Source: Chromera velia
Taxonomy: Eukaryota; Sar; Chromeraceae
DNA length: 25,425 nt
NCBI GenBank assembly: GCA_018398765.1
Contig: JAHBMJ010003864.1
Span: forward strand, 51,405 to 76,829
Direction of reading: 5' to 3'
The stretch's first letter is position 1, and every line of letters begins with the position of its first letter. Shown here one piece after another: positions 1 through 10,603 of this stretch. The notes beneath the pieces were generated by a model. It worked only from the letters and a program-made list of their open reading frames with translations, did not search any database and was not told the origin of the DNA. The position numbers and the translations under genes were made by a program.

Positions 1-332
1 CCTTCCGGGGACGCGGAAACGACAGACCCGTCTTGTCCCTCCATCATCCCCTTATCGAGAAAATTCGAGATGGTGTCCTTCAAGCCTTTCGGCATGGGGG
101 GGGAGTCGGGGGATTCCAGACGGTCCCTCAGACTCAAATTCTGCTCGAATGAGGCTGCAATTGCTTCTGCTGCAGGGGCCTGTCCTCTCTCTCTTTGCCT
201 GTTGTTAGCGTTCTTCAACGCGACTCCTGATCTTTCGATGCCGTCCAGTGCATTTTGGAAGGATCCAGAGAGAATCTCAGAACCAGACACAGGAGAAGAG
301 TCGGCAACAAGACCGCTTTGGAGCTCTCCTAC
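1..332 (-). CDS. Exon 25 (partial at left edge)
   Basis: The exon starts after a gtgcag acceptor in phase 0 and stays open to the edge of the window (110 codons plus 2 nt). It begins VGELQSGLVADSSPVSG and contains SLRDRLESPDSPPMPKGLKD and FLDKGMMEGQDGS. It is rich in Ser, Gly and Ala and has no cysteine. No stop or poly(A) signal is seen, so the true C-terminus lies outside. Confidence 0.7.
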
Positions 333-3300
333 CTGCACAAACGTTTGACACAAGAAGATGGAAGTGCGCAAGTACTCGCAGACACAAAATGAATGTCTGG
401 TTTAAGGTCCCGCATGTAGTCGATAACTGCCGCAGTCAAAATTCTTTTTCCGCACACATACGAGTGGGCAGGCGAGAGTAGAGCAAAACAGATACGACGC
501 ATAAGGAAATGCACGCACACAAAGGGACAAGCGTCCATGCAGCCGTCGGGTTTGCAGATCATGTAGGCAAAAGGGTGCGCGCTTTTCGAAGGGGAAAGTT
601 GGAGTACCGCGTGCTCCACTGATTCATGAAGCATCTGTTGATGAACTGACCGCGTCCCTGACTCCCGACAGGACCGACGCCGCAGCGTTGCTCCCTTCCC
701 CGTCCTTCTTGATCTTTTCCTCGTCTTCCCTCAATTGGGCTTTCCGATCTTCCAAGAACTGGAACGCCGTTTCTCGGGCCTGTGCCTCCTGAAGGAATTT
801 CTCTGCTTTCTCAGACTGCAATCAAGCAAGATGAGGGGGAGCATTTTCAGATGAAACTGGTAAGAACCACAGTCAATGATGTACCGACTAAAGTCCTCCA
901 AGTCCTCAAATTCTCCAAAACAGCTAGTTGAGCCCACAAGTAGCCAAGATAAGAAAATCGTCTAGCACTGCAGGAGTATTCTGATTCTCGTCTGCCTTCA
1001 TGACTCATTTCGCAATGCGCTGAGTGACGAAGAAGTGGATGAGAGGGCGGATGCGTAAAGAATAAGTTTTTGAAGAGGATGAACATAGGATAACTGCGAA
1101 AATGAAGGAGTGAAAAAAGGAGAAGAAGTGAATGCAGTCGGTCCTGAAGGACCCACGATAGTATCTAGTGAAGGGGTGAACGCCTTTTCGCCAGAGGTGT
1201 CCGAAGTGGCCGGGACCTTTGTTGTTGCGCCTGGTGTGCTCTTTTCGGTGGCGCCTGGTGTAATGTTTTCGGTGTCAGAAGCAACCTTTGTTGCTCCTGG
1301 TGTGCCTTTCTCGGTGTCAGAGGCAGAAGTGGTCTTTGCTGCGTCCGGTGTACCCTTCTCTCTTGGGTCGGACACGGTGGTCGTTGTTGCTCCTGGTGTC
1401 CCACCAACGTTGTCAGATGCTGGTTTTGTCTCTCCAGATGATGTGCCCTTTGCCGCATCGACGGTGCCCTTCTCAGTTACGGCTGCTGTGTCTACTTTGG
1501 GGGTTTCCTTGTGTGCTCCCGGAGGTTTGGGCACCGGCTTTCCGCTTTCAACAGCCAGAGCGACTTGGTGCTGGTGCACGTACAGCTGCACCTGCATGTT
1601 CATCTGGTCGATCACGTCTCCAAACTCTTTTTCGATTCTGTACAGACGTCCGTCCTGCTCTGCTGGGTCGTTTTTGGCCTTTTCGACGTAGGCCTCAATG
1701 GCATTTTTGACATCGGCATAGAGGTCGTGGACTTTCTGGGGACCTGCCTGGTTGTTCACAGCTTCCTTCAGTTTCTCCAATTTGCCTTGGAGCTCTGTTC
1801 TCAATTCATGGTCTGCCTTCGCAGATAAGTCTGGGGTGGGTTCCTCGCTTGCGGCAGCGGCCACGGTCTCGGGGTCGATGACATTGAGATCACCTCCCTT
1901 TTCGATCTCTTTGTCGATGTGGTTAATCATCTGTGCCAACTGCTTGCTGTGTGCTGCTGCCTCCTCTTCTGACAGGTTGCCCGTGTGGACTGCTGCCAAA
2001 TTGTCCATGACCGTTTTGAGGCTGGGATTATCTTTGGCAACTGCCTGACCGTGCTTGGTTGCCATCAATTTGAGGAGCTCTCTCTTTTGTGCCTCGATGT
2101 CGGCCTTGATCTTCTCAGGGGTCTGTGGGGGATCTCCCCCTGCCTCTGCCTCGAGAGTCTGGAGAAATTTGAGGACGCTTCCAGTGTCTGAAGAGGCGGA
2201 GGCACTTCTCATACTCGATTCAAGGTCACGCTGTGTCTTAGCAAGTGTCACAATTTTCTGCTGGATGAGCTTTTGGAGATTTCTCTTCGAGGCGGTGGAC
2301 TCTGCCGTGTTGATCTGACCGAGTTTGTGAAGGAGGAAGAAGTCACTTCGGGCCTGGTGGAATGCCAACGAGGTCTCTCGAAGCGCTGCCTTGGCCGCAA
2401 TTGCGTCGGCCTCGATCAACGCCTTTCGATTGTACTCCAAGATTTTGGATACAGCTGCAATTTGAAGACAAAAGAAAGAGCCATGCAGGGAGGGAAGCAG
2501 AAAAATTAATTCCGTGGACTTCGAGGCAAATGTCGGATCTTCTTGCGTGATTAAACAGAAAAGAGAGCAACGATTTCGGAGGCCTAGTCCAGAACTATCG
2601 CAGACGTTTCTCTTTCTGAGCAATGACTGACAGATTTGCCCACTGGTCAAACAGTTCACTCGCTCCACCACCGACGCACAGATTCACTCACTCACTCACT
2701 TACCCTTCCATTGATCCTTCCAGCACCCGCCGGTTGTCCAGAAGAGCTTGCAGGCCAGATTCTCCACATTGGAGTCCTTCCACACCGACTGCATGCATGC
2801 ATCCGTGTATCGTCATGTAGATACTCACTTGTTCGTGCGTTATATTCATCGAATCCTTTGTTCACTTACGCGAGCAGATATGCAGGCAAGCTTCAAAGAC
2901 AGACGAACGTGCTAAACGCTAAGTAAAAGTGCTCGACTGCGAGCTCACCTACGCCGAAGCGAATACAGCGAATCATATATGCCAAGACAGGCGACAATTG
3001 AAGTATGGAGTCACGTCAATCCGTATGCGTCTACTGGTGGATGCATACTGACAAATAACACGGCAGACAAAAGATTGATTGAAAGCGACCGATGGCATTT
3101 GTGGTTTTCCACAAGAAATTTGACCATCAGCCAGTCCGCCTGAACGTCGCTGGAGAGAAAGACAGACAGACGGACAGACAGACAGAGAGACAGAGAGACA
3201 GACAGAAAAACAGACAGGCCCACCCAGTGCCAGACAGACAAAGAGACCCCTGGCTGGCCGACGGACTGACATCTTTGCACTCGCCCTCCGTGAAAATTTT

Positions 3301-6300
3301 GAGAGGCTTGACGAGCGAGTCTTCCTCTGACATGTCCATTGTCATTCTCTTGGTGATGTACTCCTCGTGATACCGCATCGCGGGGACGCATGTGGTTTCC
3401 TGCACGAGTGTGGTGAACACGTGTCTGGCTGCCCAGAATCCCTTCTCGACATCTCCGACTCCCTGTGTGATTTCGGTCTTGATCTCTTCCGGCTTCATGG
3501 TGGAGAAGTAGGGCGACATCAGGCCCATGCACCTCATGCTGCCGAAAAGCACACAGTCCCTGTACTTGTCGGACGAACCCGCAGCTCTACCCTCACAAAC
3601 CATCGAGGTGCTGCACTCAAACAGAGATCGATCAAACGAGAAGCAAAAGCAAAAGCAGAAATATCAGACATACAGAAGAAGAAAAGGAGAAACGGGCATT
3701 CAATTCTGTCTCTTTATTCGCTCTGCAAGAACAGGCTCGACCCTTGAAATCAAATCAGAAAAGAAAAAGATCTTCCCTCCAACAGTAATCTCCTGTATCA
3801 GAAAAGGCCAGATTACAGACCACAGGTTTCGCTTGAAGGGATGGATGAAGTCATAAAACAGAAGGTGTGGACTTGATGAAATCTAAAATGAAAGAGAAGA
3901 GGAGCTCCCACCAACGAGAAATCACAAGGGGCGGTACAAAGTTGCCCAAACACAGGGACCGAGACAGAGTCAGGGCTAAAGATGATCAGTCGAGATTGAA
4001 GGAAGAGGGAGGGAAACACTTAGGGAGGAAATGACTGACACAATGAGAGTTTCAAAATTGCAGGGCGGGTGAGCATCCTCAATCTCTGCATCTGCTGTGG
4101 TGTCCTCTTTCGCCAGGGTCTCGTCGGTCTTCTTCCAGAACTGGAGAAACTGCACAGGTCAAAGAGTGTATACTACTATGAACACACACAAAAAAAATAG
4201 TGATCAGTGTAAACATCCAGAAGACTACCGCGGTGAATACAGCATGAGGAAACAGAAGTAAGGGTGCAGACAAAAAGCATATGACGATACATCAAATTTT
4301 CTCTCCATCATATGCGCCAATTGATCTACAGCCAGAATGACTCCATCCAGGGAGGGGCTTCCCTTCCTTTCCGTCCCCTCTCCTCGGAAGTGATCCTATA
4401 CAGCGACTTGAAAGGAACCTTGTGTACCTTTTTTCCTCGTCTGCTTGCTTACGTCCTCAATGCAGACTCCGAGGCATGCATGAACAACATTGACGCAAAA
4501 AGAAGCGTGAGAAGGCGAACAGCGTATCTTCCCTGCGCATAACAAACCTTGGTAGCGGTGGCTGTTGGTGTGTCCAGTGTGGTGTCGGGGTTTGTCACTG
4601 GTGTGGCAGGTGATGGCGAGGTGTCGGTTGTTGTGGAGACTGCAGCGTGTCTCCGGACCCCGTTTTCCCACTCGAGCTGCCAGTTGGACACGATAAAGGG
4701 CTTCTCGCTATTGAGTTGCCAATTGGCAATCTGCAAATGAAAAGAAAAGGACAAATTCTTGACACAGCTGCCTCTTTTGTCTGTCTCGGTTTCGTCTGTT
4801 CCAATCTTTCGGCTCTCGTTCATCCACAGCAAGAGTGAAGGTCAAGTCAGTTCACAAAGGGAACCAAGCGCTCGAGAACGTTTTGAAAAGACCCTTCGTG
4901 CTCTTAGGCCCTGACTTGGTTCAGCATTTCTTTTCTGGTGATGCCTTCCATCTTTCCTGTGCCTCTCTTTTCCTTCCTTGCAACGTGTAATAACGAAGGA
5001 CGAGACTGGAGGAAGGAATGAAGGAAGGAAAGAAAGAAAGAAAGAAAGAAAGAAAGAGAGAAAGGAAGGAAGAAAGAGAAGAGAGAGCCGCAAAAGACTG
5101 TCAGCAAGAGTCTATTCCCGCCCTAACCTGTTCGGCCCTCGAAGGTTTCTTTTCTCCATTCTCCCCGTCGAGGGGCGTCTCCTCTGCTGCCGTCTCTTCC
5201 TTCTGCATTTTCTTCACTGCGTTGTCGAGACGGTCCTTTCGCAGCTTCTCTGCCTCCCTTTTCTGAAAGTAAAGTAGCAGGAAGAAAAACAAGAGCACAG
5301 TGTGGGATTGAGGATCCATAAAGAACAGGATGAAGAGTTCACAAGATCAGAACAATCACAGCTCGCTGAACGAATCGAAAGGGAAAACGTGAGCCAAAGA
5401 AGGAAAGGCTGACATCATCAAGAAATGTGATTCGCAATGATGCTCAATAGAAAAAATCACCCGTCTTCGTGGGAATGCCCCATTTCCACGTGTTGTTCTT
5501 ATTCAAATTAGACAACACTGTTAGAAAGGAATGTGGGTTGACGGGTCCCACTCACCTGTCTCGCCCACACCGACTCTCCTCCCGTGAAGCTCTGGAAGAC
5601 ATGGAAGAGCTCCACGAGATGGAATATGGCCTCCTGCTCGCTTCTGAGTGCCCTCATATACTTGCCGCATCTCCAGTCATGCAGCTTTCCTTTTTTCTCT
5701 CCATCGTTCTCCAGAGGGAGGTACCCTTCCTCGTCGGGTTTCTTCCGATAAGGAGCCAGGGCCGTGGCGTCGTTGAGGACCACCCAGCTCTTGGCGTCCT
5801 TCAGCACTGCTTCGTCCCTCCACTGGGTGACGAGTTTTGAGAATTCAACCTTGCCTGGAGAGGAGACGATTGGGGCAGAAGGTTCAGATGAGGAGGGAGT
5901 GGTAGAGGTAGAGGAAGGTTCCCCTCCTTGGAGGAATTGGATGACAGAGGCTGAGAAGGATGTGGGGTTTCCTTTTGGGGTACTGTCGGAGGTCGATGTA
6001 GACGCAGTCCCTTCGTCTGCCTGTCTTGCAGTCTCGTCATCTTCTTCCTGCTCGCACTCTTGGTCGATTGTCTGGTCTTGTAGGCCTTTGCGTTGCTTCA
6101 CAAACTCTCGGGCTGCAAGCAAACCAAGGGGAAAGAGAAAGAGAGTCATGGAGAATTCTCTAGAAAAACATCCGACTGACTAATTCAAATCACTTGCCCA
6201 GTCAGCTACTACATTGTGTCTTCTGAAGGTGTCAGAATAAGAGTCGAAATTTCTGTTCGGGCAACTGTTTTCAATACAGATTCAAATGTGTGCGAAATGG

Positions 6301-6814
6301 TGATTTCTTTCAGCAGTCTTCAGTCTGAATCAGAAACCTCAGCTAACTGTCACGGAGTGCCAAGCCACTCGATCCCCACATGAAGACTCCTTAATTCCTC
6401 TGCACACTTCCACTCCCCCCTACTCTCTCTCACCTGAAGTCAGCATCGACTCCTCCTCGTATGTAGAGAAGATCCACTTCCCTGTGGCCATGCAGAACGC
6501 CGCGTCTTCCTCGAGGAGATCCTCCGAGGTGTGCAGCAGAGAGGCAGCCATTGCCTGCACGCACAAAAGCATATGTTGTCACAGAGAGGTGAAAGGATGC
6601 AACTCAGAGGTGCCTGCCTGAATGCATCATGCAAGTAAACTCCCCAAAAGATCCAGAGCATCAACGGGATAGACCAAAAGGCATACTTCAATAGAGGCAT
6701 ACAGGTCAGTTGGACCTGCGAGAGCACTCAGGAAGCAGGGCGAAAGGCAGGTGGACGCAGCCAGACGCCATCCCTAGAATCAAAGCCAGACGTGCAAGAT
6801 GTGTGTATGCGTGA

Positions 6815-6869
<55 letters not shown>

Positions 6870-7534
6870 GAAGAGAAAGTCACAGATGCCCCTTCTCAAA
6901 GACCATCGCACCCTCTTGATCACGAAAAGAACTGCACAAAAAAAAAAAAAAAAGCAATCGAGGCGGACCTGGGCAATTGCAACAAGATGGCAGGGAGGAG
7001 GGCTGGAGTCTGTGCTCATCGCCGCCTCATCCTGAGAGCCCTCGGTTATGCAGGTGGTGAAGTACTCTTGTTGGTTTTGGACCTTCCCGATCGTGTCCAG
7101 TCGGTGACAAATCGTGCCGAGGAAAGGACTGCATCATGTAATCAACGATCAAAGCAAACAAGTTGACTCAAGACAGATGGATTCATCCATGACATGCATG
7201 ATCCGTCTGCACGCACCTCATGAGTGAATCCCGATGACGCGCCGAGCAAGAGGCATGCAGTGAGTGTATCAGAAGAGAAAGCAAAGAGCGGATCGATCGG
7301 AAAAAAAGAGAGAAGCAAGTCAAACCACGAGTGAAAAAATCCTGTTGGAGCTTTTTACTTTTTTTCCCTCACGATTTAGAGCCCAACGAGCCCCCCCCAT
7401 GCACCCACTCACCCGCAGTTGTTCATGTGATTTTCCAGTTGCCCCAGGGGTCTGTGCCCGGGTGTGGTCACTCCCCCCTCTCCGTTTTCTCCTGTGGGAG
7501 CTTTGGTCTCGACGAGTTGAAGAAATGACTGCAG

Positions 7535-7565
<31 letters not shown>

Positions 7566-9713
7566 CAAAGAAGCAAGGACCTCCATGAAGTAATTATTCT
7601 TGCCACATGAAGTGATTATTCTTGCTTTGTTCACCAACTCAAGACAGACAGATGAAGGAAAACGCCGAAAAACACTTTGCGGAAACTTTTCTCTTCTCCT
7701 CACTGACTCGGAGAAAGGACTGAAGAAAGCTTGGGAAGAATTGACTGGTTACCTAAATTCTGCAGAACCAGAAGGAGCTACAACAAAGAAAAACCAACCA
7801 CAACAAAGGCAAAGAGAGGGATGAAAGGACGACGGGTGAGTGAACTCACCCCAGGAAGACTCTGGGAGACAAATTGATCGTCGACCCTCTCGCACAACTC
7901 CTGGTCGTCCCTTGAGTCTCTGCTCAGAAAGGATCAGTTAAATGCCGGAAAGGGAAGGAGGAGCAGACAGCTATGGATCACAGAGCCACCAAGATCGACC
8001 GATAAACACGGTGACTAAGAAAGGACGGTTGAGAGACCTCAAACGAGGAAGCAAAAAGACTTTCGCTGAAGCTGAAGAGCTTCAAGACAGTGCATGCAGC
8101 CACACGAAGAAGACAAAAGAAAAACAACTTCATAGTCGTCGTATGTCAATACGAAGCCGTGTACCCTCCTTCGTATCAATTCCCCCTACTTATTACTGCA
8201 CAACCACCTCCTTCCCTCAATTTGCTTTTGAAAGACAGTATGTCCCCCTAAGGAAGATTTTGATTAATATTCATTAATCCAGCCTTCCCTTCCCGCTTTT
8301 TTCAATTCCTGTCTGACGCTCTTTGACTTCTCCACTCACTCACTCGTCTGTGTAGCTGTCGACTCCTGTTGACATCATCTTCTTCTCAATATCCTTGAAT
8401 CTCTTCTCCTGCAGCTCCACCTCCTTCTTCAAGGACCCCACCAGGTCTGCAATCTCGGGCTTCATCAAGGCGCTCTCTCCGTAGAGGGACTCCCTGCAAT
8501 CAGAGGAAGGAAAGAAAGAAAGAGTGTGCATGTACACATACGTCTGTGTGTCCGGGTGTGCAGGTTCGTCGGAGAGCCTATTTGTTTGTCCCTTCACTCT
8601 TCATCCCTCAAAGAATCAGACCAGAGCGGTAAGTCAGACAGACGTATCACTTGCTGTTTTTAGTCGGTTGTGAAAGTGAGAGCATTGGAATACACGGTCA
8701 AAAAAAGCTCGCGTGATTGTTTTAGGCATTGTAGGGAAGCTTCAAAAGGGAGAAACGCTCGAGACGGGAGGGGAAAGACGGGTTGAAGAAGCGAGGGAGG
8801 GAAAGACAGAAGTGTGAAAAGTTCGACAGCATGCAGACTTACTGACACGTCCTTGATTTTCTTGAACATCTTTTCGGTGTCCGCCTTTGCTTGGGCTGCA
8901 AAATCCAGCCTGCAGTGCGGTGGAACAAAAAAACAAATGTCACAATGAGTGGAAACATCGTTTCTTCTCTCTCATTCATGTTCACTCACTCGAGCGTGTA
9001 CTGCAATTCCGGTAGAAATGATTGTGCTTTTTCTTTTGCCCACGCCCTAGGAGCTTCCGATTCGTGTCGGACATGATGTCACAACCGTCGATGTTACGTA
9101 AGACGGGAGAAGAACCTGCTTTGCTTCCTTGTTTCCTGCTTTCTGAGACTCCTGCTTAAATTTGCCTTTCTGTTTGCAATCTCTTCAGTGAAACAATGAA
9201 ATTTCAGCTACTCACAAGAGACAGAACGGAAATGTCTCTTTGTTTCAGTTTACTGACGTGAGGGCCCTCCGGAGGAAGTCGGTCTCTGCCGGAGGGGGCA
9301 GATCGAAGCCTGAGTGCACTTTCTTCACCGACTTGCCGCACACGTCCAAAATGAAATCTGTGCGGATCTCTTTGCCTCTCTTCTCACGGAGCTTTCCGCT
9401 GCAATCAACAGTCAAGAGGTAGAGCAGAATTCAGGGAAGGACGTGAATGGAAAAAACCGCAGTAAGTGAATTTTGCCAGACCGAAAGCTTGTCAGACAGA
9501 TGTTTGGTCCAACGAGAAAACGGACAGACCAGGGGAGAGGAGACAGACTCCAACAGAAAGGGAAAGTCGAGGAGGCAAGTGAGGGCCCCGAAAAGAACAA
9601 AAGAAAGGGACAAACATTCTCTCTGCGTCTTTATCGTCCGCATTCTTGGCCATGTATTCGTTCCTCGAGACGTCCTGCTGCAATTTGATTGCAGCATCCA
9701 TGTAAGCTCTGCA

Positions 9714-9785
<72 letters not shown>

Positions 9786-10527
9786 TGCATACATACACAC
9801 ATACACGCAAACTCACACAGAATCCTTCCCTTCGATTGCTGGAATGGAGGAGAAAAGAGAGACGGAGTCTTTGGATTCGGTCCAAACAAACGACAGAGGG
9901 ACAAGATGAGAGAGATCGGATACCGGAACGGGTTCACAAAGAATCGAAGAGATACCATGCGTGCACAGAAGGGCTTCGGGCGGCTTGGGACCTCCATAAG
10001 ACGCTACCACACAAATGCTCTCTATCGACTTACGTCTTTGCTTTCGTAAAGATATGCTGGACCTTCTCCCAAGGAGCGCTTTTCTGTTCCATCTCTTCAT
10101 CCTCCTCCCCCCAGAAGTACACGTGCTCGTCCGCGGTCATACTGCAGATATGAAGGAAGAAGGGAAGAAACAGCCACAGGGCGAGCTTGTGAGCCGGCCA
10201 GAGAGAGCGCACTAGAGAAAAGAAATCTTAAGCGCTGTAGAGATTTCCAAGCAGTCAGAGGAGCGAGAAAAAGGGACAAAACATGTGCGTGTATCCCAGT
10301 TGAGCCTTTTTGTCCCCCTTTCCCTTTTCTGCACGCCATCTGTCTACAGGGGAAGTGTCAGAAACCGATGACAAGCGTGCAAAGCGAAGACAAACAATTA
10401 TGCAGCAACACAGTTGGAAGACAGCAAAGCCTTGAGCAGGGGACGGGTTGCTTGACTTATTGCTTGCTTGCTTGCTTGATTGATTGATTGATTGATTGAT
10501 GGACTGATTGATTGATTGATTGACTGG

Positions 10528-10563
<36 letters not shown>

Positions 10564-10567
10564 CTGG

Positions 10568-10603
<36 letters not shown>

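Noticed and set aside
1110-1691. Plus-strand frame rich in VAPGV repeats
   Set aside because: It is the antisense of the Thr/Pro repeat of exon 23; the minus strand has matching splice phases and coding character.
9447-10049. Plus-strand 200-codon frame with a His/Thr run
   Set aside because: It translates the (AC)n microsatellite and the antisense of exon 9; no start context or domain.
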